NCBI GenBank assembly: GCA_045807125.1
Contig: JBJMHZ010000017.1
Coordinates: 18,497 to 82,496 of the forward strand
Direction: 5' to 3'
DNA from: JBJMHZ01 sp045807125
GTDB lineage: Bacteria > Actinomycetota > Actinomycetes > JAWWOL01
Length of the DNA: 64,000 nt
Shown in pieces: positions 1 to 9,009 of this stretch (within the stretch, counting starts at the first letter, position 1; each line of letters starts with the position of its first letter). The notes beneath the pieces are model-generated. The model saw only the letters and a program-made list of their open reading frames with translations, did no database searches and was not told the origin of the DNA. A program made the position numbers and the translations under genes.

Positions 1-492
1 CGCGCGACCCCGGAGGAGGCGGCCGCCCTCATCGACGCGCTCGACCCGGCGCGCGAGCCGGGCCGGGTCACGGTGATCACCCGCATGGGCGCCGACCGCG
101 TGCACGACCTGCTGCCGCCGATCGTGGAGAAGGTCCAGGGCACCGGCGCCGCCGTGGTCTGGGCGTGCGACCCGATGCACGGCAACACCATCGAGTCGGC
201 GAGCGGGCTGAAGACCCGGCACTTCGACGACGTGATCGCCGAGGTCACCGGCTTCTTCGAGGTGCACGCCGCGCTCGGCACGCACCCGGGCGGCATCCAC
301 ATCGAGCTGACCGGCGACAACGTGACCGAGTGCCTCGGTGGGGGCGAGGCGATCGGCGAGGCCGACCTCGCCGGTCGGTACGAGACCGCCTGCGACCCGC
401 GCCTCAACACCGGGCAGTCGCTCGAGCTCGCGTTCCTCGTCGCCGAGATGCTCCAGCAGCAGCGCCGCAGACGGCTGGCCGGCGGCTACTGA
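1..492 (+). CDS. aroG: Class II DAHP synthase, C-terminal part (5' truncated by window edge)
   Basis: The frame is open from base 1 and stops at 490-492, so only the last 163 residues are visible. The enzyme condenses phosphoenolpyruvate and erythrose 4-phosphate, the first step of the shikimate pathway. The fragment holds typical class II C-terminal motifs: TRMGADRVHDLLPP, a CDPMHGNT block, KTRHFDD, THPGGIH, a TECLGG stretch and RYETACDPRLNT near the end. These rule out the unrelated class I (AroF/G/H) fold of enteric bacteria. In mycobacteria this gene (Rv2178c) lies close to pknL and Rv2175c, and both have counterparts within the next 9 kb. The identification is firm; start and regulation lie outside the window. 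Confidence 0.95.
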   Translation, partial: RATPEEAAALIDALDPAREPGRVTVITRMGADRVHDLLPPIVEKVQGTGAAVVWACDPMHGNTIESASGLKTRHFDDVIAEVTGFFEVHAALGTHPGGIHIELTGDNVTECLGGGEAIGEADLAGRYETACDPRLNTGQSLELAFLVAEMLQQQRRRRLAGGY

Positions 493-530
493 GCTGGCCG
501 GAGCCGCTGCCGCGGTCCAGCCCGGCGAGG

Positions 531-579
531 CGCCGCCCGCGGCGGATCGCCGCGGGCGCCGCCCGCGGCGGATCGCCGC
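531..579. repeat. Two 23-bp direct repeats between convergent genes
   Basis: A 23-bp GC-only word occurs at 531-553 and again at 557-579, three bases apart. Each copy holds the near-palindromic core GGCGGATCGCC, so either RNA strand could fold into a strong hairpin. The pair fills the gap between the aroG stop (492) and the stop of the convergent sigma-like gene (580). A bidirectional terminator is the simplest reading. No T-run follows, so this is inferred from position and folding potential only. Confidence 0.55.
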
Positions 580-1470
580 CTACCGGGCCGCGAGGGCGGT
601 GAGGATGCCGGCGACCAGGCCGGCGACGGCGGCGAGCGCGAGCAGCGACAGGACGAGCATCGCCCGCACCGGCGCCGCGTCGGTGGCATCGGGGGGCTCC
701 TCGGCGGTGAACGTCACGAGGTCGAGCGAGCGCGGGAGCGCGGCGGCGGCGCGCCCGCGCGCCCTGGCCAGCACGGCGGCCCGCTCCTCGCCGCCCATCT
801 CGATCACGGGGAGCGCGCCGACCAGGCGGCGGGCCCGGTCCTGGGCGCTGACCACGTCGCCGCAGTCGGGGCAGCCGGCCACGTGCCGCGCGACGGCGAT
901 CTCCCGCGCGGGCGGCACCGTTCCGTCGGCGTACCGGCCGAGCAAGCCCGCATCGGCCACCGGGTGCGGCCGGTGGCCGACGAGGTCGGCCGGGTCGCGG
1001 CCGCAGACCTCGCGGAACAGCCGCAGCCGCCCGTCCGCGACGGCCCGTGCGGCCTCGTCGGCGCCCACCTCGAGCGTCGCGGCCGCGACCTCGACCGGCA
1101 GGTCGTAGTGGTCGCGGAGGAGGACGGCCGTGCGCGCCGGCGGCGGCAGGTGGCCGAGCGCCTCCTCCACCGTCACGCCGTCGGCCCCGTCGCCGGCCGG
1201 CTCGCCGGGCTCGTCGCACGAGCTGCGGGCGGCCAGGGCCCGCGAGGCGGCGAACCAGGCGCCGATGGCGTCCGGCGCCGGGCGAGGGCCGTCGGCCACC
1301 TCGTCGACCAGCCCGAGCAGGGTCCTACCGACGATCTCGGTCGCCTCGGGCTCGGGGCAGCCGAGGCGGCGGACCAGGTCGTGCACCTGGTCGAGGTGGG
1401 TCGTCGCGACGAGCTCCACCTGATCGGCCGCGGCCAGCATCCGGTCGCCCGCAGCGAGGCTCTCGGTCAC
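580..1470 (-). CDS. ECF-like sigma factor fused to zinc-finger anti-sigma segment and C-terminal membrane helix
   Basis: The 296-residue protein starts at GTG 1470. The first ~85 residues resemble a diverged sigma region 2. Residues ~100-155 form a region-4-like helix-turn-helix (the EEALGHLPPPARTAVLLR stretch). At H196, C200 and C203 a HX3CX2C motif of the zinc-associated anti-sigma (ZAS) type follows. The last ~25 residues form one hydrophobic helix ending four residues before the stop. Sigma and ZAS anti-sigma are usually separate proteins. Here one chain carries both plus an anchor, so it is probably membrane-tethered and released or switched by a signal. The target regulon is unknown. 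A TAAGGT box six bases before the start suggests a leaderless transcript. The fusion is seen directly; the mechanism is inference. Confidence 0.75.
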   Translation of the reverse strand: MTESLAAGDRMLAAADQVELVATTHLDQVHDLVRRLGCPEPEATEIVGRTLLGLVDEVADGPRPAPDAIGAWFAASRALAARSSCDEPGEPAGDGADGVTVEEALGHLPPPARTAVLLRDHYDLPVEVAAATLEVGADEAARAVADGRLRLFREVCGRDPADLVGHRPHPVADAGLLGRYADGTVPPAREIAVARHVAGCPDCGDVVSAQDRARRLVGALPVIEMGGEERAAVLARARGRAAAALPRSLDLVTFTAEEPPDATDAAPVRAMLVLSLLALAAVAGLVAGILTALAAR

Positions 1471-1476
1471 GGGGAT

Positions 1477-1482
1477 ACCTTA
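1477..1482 (-). promoter_or_regulatory. Candidate -10 box for leaderless transcript of the sigma-like gene
   Basis: On the minus strand TAAGGT is followed by exactly six bases and then the GTG start at 1470. This spacing would put the transcription start on the start codon. No Shine-Dalgarno sequence fits between them. No clear -35 was found. Leaderless genes are common in actinobacteria. Confidence 0.4.
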
Positions 1483-1521
1483 GGTGCGAGCCCGTCCAGC
1501 CGCATCGAGGAGCCGTCGCGC

Positions 1522-2568
<1,047 letters not shown>

Positions 2569-2651
2569 CCCCCGGTCGGGCCGGCGGCCGGCGCGATGCG
2601 AGACTGCCACGGTGGTCCGACGAAGCGCGCTCTCGTACGGGGCCTCCGGGG

Positions 2652-3245
2652 GTGGGTGAGCCGAGGCTCCCGCCGGGGCAGTACGTCCCTCGCGGCTGGC
2701 CGGTCCTGCACTACGGCCCCGTCCCGAAGTTCCGCCCCGAGTCGTGGGACTTCCACGTCTTCGGCGCGTGCGCCGGCGAGACGAGCTGGCGCTGGGAGGA
2801 GTTCGCCGGCCTGCCCCGCGCCGACGTCGAGGCCGACCTGCACTGCGTGACGAAGTTCTCGCTGCTCGGCAGCCGGTGGACGGGCGTGCCCGCGTCGGCG
2901 GTGCTCGAGCTGGCCCCGCCCGTCCCGGCGGCGACCCACGTCATGGTGTGGGCCGAGTACGGCTACAGCACCAACATGAGCATCGACGACTTCGCCGCGG
3001 CGGACTCGCTCTTCGCCATGGCGCGCGACGGCGAGCCGCTCACCCCCGAGCACGGCTTCCCGGTGCGGCTCATCGTGCCCAGGCTCTACGCCTGGAAGGG
3101 GCCGAAGTGGGTGCGCGGCGTCGAGTACCTCACCGAGGACCGGCGCGGGTTCTGGGAGCAGCGCGGCTACCACAACCGGGCCGATCCGTGGCGCCAGCAG
3201 CGCTACAGCTACCAGGAGGAGCCGGGCGAGGGCCCGGCGGGGTGA
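2652..3245 (+). CDS. Sulfite oxidase-like molybdopterin oxidoreductase, short form
   Basis: The 197-residue protein resembles the molybdenum-cofactor domain of the sulfite oxidase/YedY superfamily. C65 in the HCVTKFS context matches the cysteine that ligates molybdenum. The WRWEEF and SRWTGVPAS blocks and the C-terminal RLYAWKGPKWV are typical of short actinobacterial members annotated as sulfite oxidase-like. No Tat or Sec signal and no heme or dimerisation domain are present, so it is probably cytosolic with an unknown substrate. GTG 2652 is the first plausible start. It is convergent with the EamA gene, with four bases between the stops. Family confident, substrate not. Confidence 0.82.
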   Translation: MGEPRLPPGQYVPRGWPVLHYGPVPKFRPESWDFHVFGACAGETSWRWEEFAGLPRADVEADLHCVTKFSLLGSRWTGVPASAVLELAPPVPAATHVMVWAEYGYSTNMSIDDFAAADSLFAMARDGEPLTPEHGFPVRLIVPRLYAWKGPKWVRGVEYLTEDRRGFWEQRGYHNRADPWRQQRYSYQEEPGEGPAG

Positions 3246-3249
3246 GCGC

Positions 3250-4170
3250 TCACGTCTCGAGCCGCGACACCGACCGCTTCGACCCCGACCGCGGCCCGAG
3301 CTCGACGAGGAACATCGCGCCGAGGACCAGGATGGAGCCGGCCAGGGTCCGCAGGCCCATGCTCTCGCCGGCCAGCCACACCGCGAACAGCCCGGCGAAC
3401 ACCGGCTCCATCGTCATGATCACGGCGGTCCTCGTCGGGTCGAGGATCGACTGCGCCCAGGTCTGCACGAAGAAGGCGAACGCGGTCGCGGCGAGCGCCG
3501 TCACCGCGATGGCGAACCACGTGCCGGCCGTCGGCGGGGGAGCGAGCCCGTCCCCCGCGGGCACGGCGGCCACCGCGCAGATCAGCGTCACGGTGGCCAG
3601 CTGGACGACGGCCAGGCCCACCGCGTCGTGGCGGTGCGACCACTCGCCCAGCCCCACGATGTGCACTGCGAACGCGACCGCGCAGCAGAAGGTGATCGCG
3701 ATGCCGGCGAGCGACCCGTGCTGCCCGGAGATCGAGCCGATCGAGAGCAGCGCCAGCCCGGCCGTCGCGACGGTCACCGCCAGCCAGGCGGTCGCCGGCA
3801 CCCGCCGGCGCAGCGCGACCGCGCCCACCAGCGGGGTCAGGACGACGAACATGCCGGTGACGAAGCCGGAGACGCCGGCGGGGGTCGACTGGAGGCCGAT
3901 CGTCTGGGCGACGTAGCCCGAGCCGAGGGCGAGCCCCAGCCACGCCCCGTGCCGGCGCCCGGCCGCCCCCAGCGTGACCACGCTGCGCGGTCGTACGGCG
4001 AGCATCGCGACGGCCGCGAGCGCGAAGCGCCACGCGAGGAAGTCGAGGACGGTCATCGGCCCGTCCGGCTCGATGGAGTGCTTCACGATCGGGAAGGTGG
4101 AGCCCCAGATCGCCGTGACGACGACCAGGCTCGCCGTTGCGCCCGCGACCCGCGACCCGCGCCCGGTCAC
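3250..4170 (-). CDS. EamA-family (DMT) membrane transporter
   Basis: The 306-residue protein is almost entirely hydrophobic with about ten membrane segments. They are arranged as two EamA repeats, roughly residues 8-140 and 155-290. Typical marks are WGSTFPIVK near the N-terminus and the PVFAGLFAVWLAGE block in the second repeat. Family members export amino acids, metabolites or drugs; the substrate is not predictable here. GTG 4170 shares four bases (GTGA) with the stop of nfo, so translation is probably coupled to the upstream gene. It is the last gene of the apparent lytic transglycosylase-pknL-nfo-EamA operon. Confidence 0.88.
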   Translation of the reverse strand: MTGRGSRVAGATASLVVVTAIWGSTFPIVKHSIEPDGPMTVLDFLAWRFALAAVAMLAVRPRSVVTLGAAGRRHGAWLGLALGSGYVAQTIGLQSTPAGVSGFVTGMFVVLTPLVGAVALRRRVPATAWLAVTVATAGLALLSIGSISGQHGSLAGIAITFCCAVAFAVHIVGLGEWSHRHDAVGLAVVQLATVTLICAVAAVPAGDGLAPPPTAGTWFAIAVTALAATAFAFFVQTWAQSILDPTRTAVIMTMEPVFAGLFAVWLAGESMGLRTLAGSILVLGAMFLVELGPRSGSKRSVSRLET

Positions 4171-5033
4171 CGGTCGCGCAGCGCTTTCAGCGTGGCGACG
4201 TCGCTCGCGTGCCTCTCGCGCTCGCCCGGCGTCTCGATGAGGACGGGGACGCCGCGGGTCGCGGGATGGCGGAACAGCTCGCCGAAGGGCTCCAGCCCGA
4301 TCCGGCCGCTGCCGAGCGCCTCGTGCCGGTCGCGGCGGGAGCCGCACGGGTCCTTGCTGTCGTTGGCGTGCACGAGGCCCAGCCGGCCCGGGCCGACGGC
4401 GCGGCCGAGAGCGGTGAGCGTCGCCCGCATCCCGCCCGGCGTCGCGACGTCGTGCCCGGCGGCGAAGAGGTGGCAGGTGTCGACGCACGCCCCGAGCCCC
4501 TGGTGGCCGCCGTCGACGGCGTCGAGGTAGCTCGCCAGCTCGTCCACGGTCGCCGCGAGCGCGGCCCCGCCACCGGCGGTCGGCTCCACCAGCAGCCGCA
4601 CCCCGGCGGCCGCCGCCTCGTCGAGCAGCGGCAGCAGCAGCTCGCGCGAGCTCGCGAGCGCCGCGTCGCGGCGCCCGGCGACCACCGTCGAGCCGGCGTG
4701 GAAGACGACTCCCGCGGCGCCGATCGCGGCGGCCCTGGCCAGCGCGTGCCGCAGGCAGGCGACCGAGCGCTCGAGGGTCTCCTCGCTCGGGGAGGCGAGG
4801 TTGACGAGGTACGGGGCGTGGACGAAGGCGAGCCGCCCGTCGTCCACGCACCCCGCCCGGAACCGCTCGTCCTGCCGGGCGTCGCCGGCCGACCTGGCCC
4901 AGCCGCGCGGGTTGGAGACGAACACCTGCACCGCCTCGGCGCCGATGGCCCTGGCGTAGGCGAGCGCGCGGGACCCGAGGCCGCCGGCGGCGAAGACGTG
5001 CGCCCCCACGGGGGCTGGCTGGGGAGCGCGCAC
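4167..5033 (-). CDS. nfo: Endonuclease IV (AP endonuclease)
   Basis: The 288-residue TIM-barrel metalloenzyme cuts DNA 5' of abasic sites in base-excision repair. Visible metal-ligand and active-site blocks are GAHVF near the N-terminus, FVSNPRGW, HAPYLVNLASP, VFHAGS, the LVEPTAGGG region, CVDTCHLFAAGHD, HANDSKDPCGSRRDRHE and IETPG. The usual LEN(T)AG motif reads VEPTAGG here, keeping the glutamate. GTG 5033 follows the kinase stop by three bases. A second in-frame GTG a few codons downstream, directly before the GAHVF block, is also possible. The operon places DNA repair behind a cell-wall kinase, an arrangement retained in several actinobacteria. Confidence 0.93.
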   Translation of the reverse strand: MRAPQPAPVGAHVFAAGGLGSRALAYARAIGAEAVQVFVSNPRGWARSAGDARQDERFRAGCVDDGRLAFVHAPYLVNLASPSEETLERSVACLRHALARAAAIGAAGVVFHAGSTVVAGRRDAALASSRELLLPLLDEAAAAGVRLLVEPTAGGGAALAATVDELASYLDAVDGGHQGLGACVDTCHLFAAGHDVATPGGMRATLTALGRAVGPGRLGLVHANDSKDPCGSRRDRHEALGSGRIGLEPFGELFRHPATRGVPVLIETPGERERHASDVATLKALRDR

Positions 5034-5036
5034 GGG

Positions 5037-6974
5037 TCAGATGACGGCCAGCGTCACCGTGCCGCCGCGCCGCACCGTGGTGCCCGACTGCGGGTCCTGC
5101 GCCACCACCCGGCCCTCACCGCCGCCGAAGAGCGACTCGATGCGCACCTTGAGGCCCAGGGCCTCGAGCGTGCGCCGGGCGTCCTCGGCGGTGCGCCCCG
5201 TCACCATCGGCACGCGCACGACGTCGGGTCCCTTGGAGACCACGAGCTGGATGGTGTCGCCGCCGTACGCGGTGGCGCCCGCCGCCGGGGTGCTGGAGAT
5301 CACCACGCCCTTGTCGACGGTGTCGCTGAACTGGAGGCTGACCGTCCCCACCGTCAGGCCGGCGGAGGTGACGGCCCGCTTGGCGGCGGCCAGCGGGCTG
5401 CCGGCGAGCGTCGGCACCTGGATCGGCCGGCGGCCCTTGCTGACCACGAGCCGCACCTGGTCGCCCTTGTAGAGCATCGTGCCGGCCCGCGGCCGGGTGG
5501 CGAGGACGATGCCGCTGCTCACCGTCTCGCTGTAGACGTAGCTGATGCGGTCGGAGACGGCGAGGCCGGCCTTGCCGATCGCCTCCCTGGCGTCGGCGAC
5601 CTGGTCGCCGGCCAGGTGCGGGACGGCGTGCGGCTGGCGGCCCTTCGACAGGGTGAGGGTCACGACGGCGTCGCTGCGCACCCGCCCGGTCGGGCGCTCG
5701 CCGACGACCCGTCCCGCGCCCACCCGCTCGCTGTAGACGGCGCCGGCGTAGGCGACCCGCAACCCGGCGGTGCGCAGCATCCGCTCGGCGGTCGACTTGT
5801 CCTTGCCGTCGACGGAAGGGACCGCGACGTAGCGCACCCGGTGCAGGGCGCGGCCGCCGACCGTGCCGCCGACCGCCGCGGCCAGGCAGGCGGCGGTGAC
5901 GAGCGCGACGACCACCCACCACCGGCGGCCGTGCCGCCGCTGGCGCCGCGCCGGCCGGTCGCCGGGGGGCCCGGCCTGGCCGGTCGCCGGGGGGCCCGGC
6001 ACGACCGGCGTGTCGTGCCGCCAGGTGGGCTGGTGGTCGGCCCAGCGCCCCGGCCGGTCGATCACGTCGGTGTCGGCGGTTCCCGGGTCGGGAGCGGGGC
6101 GCTCGTCGAGGTCGATCGGCTCGGGCGGCAGCGCCGCCGCGACGGCGGTCGCCTCGGCGAGGAAGGCGCCGGCGTTGCGCGGGCGCCGGTCGGGGTCGCG
6201 GGCGGTGGCCCGCCGCACCAGCGCGTCGACCGCGACCGGCAGGCCGGGCACGGTCAGCGACGGCGGCGGCACGTCCTCGTGCACGTGCCGGTAGGCGACC
6301 GACAGCGGGTTGTCGGACTGGAACGGGACGGCGCCGGTGAGCAGCTCGTACAGCAGGATGCCGGCCGCGTGGACGTCGCTGCGCGGGTCGGCGACGCCGC
6401 GCTCGACCTGCTCGGGCGAGAGGTAGGCGACCGTGCCCATCAGCAGCCCGTGCGTGCCGGTGAGGGTGGCCGACTGCACCGCCCTGGCGAGCCCGAAGTC
6501 GGCGACCTTCACCGCGCCGTCGTCAGCGATGAGGACGTTCTCCGGCTTGATGTCGCGGTGCACGATGCCCGCGGCGTGGGCCGCGGCGAGGGCCCCGAGC
6601 ACCGAGCGCATGACGTGCAGCGCGTGGGCGGGGGAGAGGCGGCCGCGCTCGCGCAGGAGCGCCCGCAGCGTGCGCCCGGCGACGTGCTCCATGACGAGGA
6701 ACACGACCCCGCCGTCGTTGCCCTGGTCGTAGACGGCCACCACGCCGGGGTGGGAGAGCCGGGCGGCGGCCTTGGCCTCCCGGCTGAACCGGGCGACGAA
6801 CTCCTCGTCGTCGGCCAGGGCCGGGTGCATCACCTTGACGGCGACCACCCGGTCGAGCCGGCGGTCGACGGCGCGGTACACGGTGGCCATGCCGCCGCGA
6901 GCCAGGCGCCGCTCGACGGCGTAGCGCCCGTCGAGGACGCGGCCCACCAGGGGGTCGGCGACCGTCGTGTCCAC
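5037..6974 (-). CDS. pknL: Ser/Thr protein kinase with PASTA repeats (PknL-type)
   Basis: A 645-residue membrane kinase. The kinase domain covers residues ~13-275: glycine loop RGGMATV, ATP lysine K47, HRD at 139-141 followed by KPEN, then DFG and SPEQ. A proline-rich linker precedes one membrane helix (~352-374). Four extracellular PASTA units follow, each with a P-x-V/L-x-G type start, presumably sensing muropeptides or lipid II. The GTG at 6974 is chosen because the VDTTVADPLVGRVLDGRY start matches streptomycete homologues. A GTG at 7040 overlapping the upstream stop would add 22 residues. Mycobacterial PknL lacks PASTA repeats, so the symbol rests on synteny with aroG and the Rv2175c-like gene. 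Operon: lytic transglycosylase before, nfo after. Confidence 0.93.
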   Translation of the reverse strand: MDTTVADPLVGRVLDGRYAVERRLARGGMATVYRAVDRRLDRVVAVKVMHPALADDEEFVARFSREAKAAARLSHPGVVAVYDQGNDGGVVFLVMEHVAGRTLRALLRERGRLSPAHALHVMRSVLGALAAAHAAGIVHRDIKPENVLIADDGAVKVADFGLARAVQSATLTGTHGLLMGTVAYLSPEQVERGVADPRSDVHAAGILLYELLTGAVPFQSDNPLSVAYRHVHEDVPPPSLTVPGLPVAVDALVRRATARDPDRRPRNAGAFLAEATAVAAALPPEPIDLDERPAPDPGTADTDVIDRPGRWADHQPTWRHDTPVVPGPPATGQAGPPGDRPARRQRRHGRRWWVVVALVTAACLAAAVGGTVGGRALHRVRYVAVPSVDGKDKSTAERMLRTAGLRVAYAGAVYSERVGAGRVVGERPTGRVRSDAVVTLTLSKGRQPHAVPHLAGDQVADAREAIGKAGLAVSDRISYVYSETVSSGIVLATRPRAGTMLYKGDQVRLVVSKGRRPIQVPTLAGSPLAAAKRAVTSAGLTVGTVSLQFSDTVDKGVVISSTPAAGATAYGGDTIQLVVSKGPDVVRVPMVTGRTAEDARRTLEALGLKVRIESLFGGGEGRVVAQDPQSGTTVRRGGTVTLAVI

Positions 6975-7036
6975 GCGGTCGAGTCTACGGTCGGCCCGCG
7001 CGGGCGCCGGGGACGCTGGGGACGCCGCCCGGCCGG

Positions 7037-7903
7037 TCACCGCCGGGCGAACCGCTGCCGCAGGCTCAGGACGTCGGCCACGTAGGTGCGGGTGTCGGCG
7101 TACATCCCGTGCGCGCGCACCGAGGCCAGCCCCTGGTAGTAGCCCGCGACGGCGGTGCGCAGCGGCGCGGCCCTGGTCAGCAGGCGGAGCAGGACGACCC
7201 CGGCGCGCACGTTGTCAGCCGTGTCGCGCAGGTCGAGCGGCTCGTGCAGGACGTCGCTGGACAGCCACCGGCCGGTCGAGGGCAGCACCTGCATCACCCC
7301 GATGGCCCCCACGCGGGAGACGACCCGCTGGTTGAAGCCGGACTCCATGTACGACAGCCCGAGCGCGAGCGCCGGGTCGACGCCGTAGTGGCGCGCGGTC
7401 GCGGCGATGAGCCGCCGCACCTCGGCGCGGCCGGGGACCGGCCGGCCGGCGGCGGAGCTGGCTGCCCGCGCGGGCAGCACGATCGTGAGGCGCTGGCCGG
7501 GAACGATGAGCCCCGACGCGCTGAGATGGTTGCGCGCCACGATCGAGCGCACGGTGGTCCGGGTGCGGCGGGCGATGACCGTCACGTTGTCCCCGGACCG
7601 GACGACGTAGTGCACCGTCCGGTGCGCCGTCGCCCGGCTGCCGGGCCGCACGGCGCTGCCATTGCCCGGCACGGCGAGCAGCTGCCCGGCGATGATGAGG
7701 TCGCTCCCGACCCGGATGTGGTTGAGCCTGCGCAGCGTCGCGACGCTCGTGTGGTGGGAGCGCGCCAGCCCCCAGAGCGTGTCCCCCGCGTGCACCCGCA
7801 CGTGCAGCACGCCGGGGGCCGCCGCGGTGGCGACGACGCCGAGCAGGACGGGGACGGCGAGCGCGCGCGCCAGCGCGCCCCGGCTCGTGGGTCGCAACCT
7901 CAC
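7037..7903 (-). CDS. Secreted LysM lytic transglycosylase (SLT fold)
   Basis: The 288-residue exported protein begins with a signal-like or anchoring segment (ALARALAVPVLLGVVATAA). Two LysM repeats (~33-80 and ~97-142) bind peptidoglycan. A C-terminal SLT/goose-lysozyme-like domain (~160-280) carries the catalytic glutamate in LSYMESGFN, then GAIGVMQVLPSTG. It should cleave glycan strands to 1,6-anhydro products. GTG 7903 has GGAGG just upstream and a TTGTCA-18-TAGCGT promoter behind it. The stop overlaps an alternative kinase start. Co-transcription with a PASTA kinase suggests the hydrolase and the wall sensor are jointly controlled. Confidence 0.88.
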   Translation of the reverse strand: MRLRPTSRGALARALAVPVLLGVVATAAAPGVLHVRVHAGDTLWGLARSHHTSVATLRRLNHIRVGSDLIIAGQLLAVPGNGSAVRPGSRATAHRTVHYVVRSGDNVTVIARRTRTTVRSIVARNHLSASGLIVPGQRLTIVLPARAASSAAGRPVPGRAEVRRLIAATARHYGVDPALALGLSYMESGFNQRVVSRVGAIGVMQVLPSTGRWLSSDVLHEPLDLRDTADNVRAGVVLLRLLTRAAPLRTAVAGYYQGLASVRAHGMYADTRTYVADVLSLRQRFARR

Positions 7904-7954
7904 GGCGGCCTCCAGGTCTCGTCCGCACGGCTCGGCCTCCGTGCGCGAACGATC

Positions 7955-7984
7955 ACGCTAGCCGGGCTGTGACGGTCGTGACAA
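7955..7984 (-). promoter_or_regulatory. Candidate sigma70-type promoter of the lytic transglycosylase-pknL-nfo operon
   Basis: On the minus strand TTGTCA (7979-7984) and TAGCGT (7955-7960) are separated by 18 bases. The start codon lies ~50 bases downstream. Between them a hairpin with perfect 7-bp arms (7924-7930 and 7939-7945) sits just upstream of the Shine-Dalgarno site. It could affect ribosome loading. Consensus match only. Confidence 0.5.
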
Positions 7985-8026
7985 GAGTGGCGGATGTTGC
8001 GAGACGGGCGATCAGTGGTCGGTGCG

Positions 8027-8839
8027 TCAGTGGCGGCCGTGCCGGCCGAGGGTCTGCACGGGCGTCGCGCCGGGACGGGTCCACTGCGGGACGGGCCGGC
8101 TGGTCGGGCCCCAGGTGGGGACGCCGTCGGCGTCCGAGCGCCAGAACCAGCCGATCGGCGCGCCATGCCCACCGACCGGCGAGTCGGCCTGAGGGGCCTC
8201 GGGCCAGCCCTCGGGGTCGTCCTCCCACGCCTCGCGGCGGCCGTAGGGCGTCATGTCGAGCAGGCCAAGGGAGGCGTTGACCGGCTCGTTGCCCCGGCCC
8301 GTCGTGGAGTAGGTGAGGAACGCGCGGTCGCCGTCGCGCAGGTAGCAGACGATCTGCCCCATTCCCCCGCCGACCGGCGCGGCCGCGTCGCGCACCGAGT
8401 ACCAGGGCTCGGTGTAGCCCATGAACTCGACGTAGGGGGCCACCTCGTCCGGGCGGCCCGAGGTCAGGACGGCGAACGAGACGCCGCGGGCGTGGAGGTA
8501 GACGGCGTCCCTCAGGTGCCAGGCCGTGGTGGTGCAGCCCTCGCACTGCCCCTGGTGCGGCGCGCCGTCGTACCACATGTGCTTGTAGACCACGAGCTCG
8601 TCGCGGCCCTGGAACAGGTCCAGGAACGGGACCGGGCCGTCGGGTCCGACGACCTCGACCGTCCCGTCGAGCTCCACCATCGGCAGCCGGCGGCGGGCCG
8701 CGGCGATGGCGTCGCCCTCGCGGGTGTGGGCCTTCTCGCGGACCAGCAGCTCGTCGCGCGCGGCCTGCCAGGTGGCCAGGTCGACGACGGGCGGGCGGCC
8801 GGGCAGCGCGGTGGCCGGGTCGTCCGGCGTGGGCGTCAT
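8027..8839 (-). CDS. DUF899-family thioredoxin-like protein
   Basis: The 270-residue cytosolic protein has the DUF899 signature: the W-x-A-ARDELLVREK N-terminal helix, FLDLFQGRDELVVYKHMW, a CEGCTTTAWHL element where thioredoxins keep their cysteines, and a central SAP-type strand. Relatives are annotated as thioredoxin-family or dithiol-disulfide isomerase-like, but no enzymatic reaction is established. The terminal ~60 residues (WGPTSRPVPQW and a His-rich tail) are less conserved. ATG 8839 is clear. It is divergent from the Rv2175c-like gene. It lies upstream of the lytic transglycosylase gene in the same direction, with a ~120-bp gap that holds that operon's promoter. Confidence 0.85.
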   Translation of the reverse strand: MTPTPDDPATALPGRPPVVDLATWQAARDELLVREKAHTREGDAIAAARRRLPMVELDGTVEVVGPDGPVPFLDLFQGRDELVVYKHMWYDGAPHQGQCEGCTTTAWHLRDAVYLHARGVSFAVLTSGRPDEVAPYVEFMGYTEPWYSVRDAAAPVGGGMGQIVCYLRDGDRAFLTYSTTGRGNEPVNASLGLLDMTPYGRREAWEDDPEGWPEAPQADSPVGGHGAPIGWFWRSDADGVPTWGPTSRPVPQWTRPGATPVQTLGRHGRH

Positions 8840-9009
8840 GGTGCCCTCCGTGGTGTCTCGTGCCGGGCAGCGTCGCCCGGCGTTCCTGCGACGGTCACGA
8901 GAGCAGACTGGCGACCCGGCCGGAACTCATCGCAGCCGCGCTCTCGGCCGGCTGCCGGGCTGGCCCTGCCCGTGACCGCGGGCGACCCCCTCATGCCACC
9001 CTGGTGGGC

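Noticed and set aside
4137..7085. 982-codon open frame antisense to pknL and nfo
   Set aside because: High GC content empties stop codons in the opposite frame. The peptide is repetitive Gly/Arg/Ala without any fold, while the minus strand carries clear kinase and nuclease motifs.
7904..8026. c-di-AMP (ydaO-type) riboswitch before the LysM lytic transglycosylase gene
   Set aside because: Such switches precede some actinobacterial wall hydrolases, but the ~120-bp gap is short and shows only a single hairpin, with no conserved riboswitch core.
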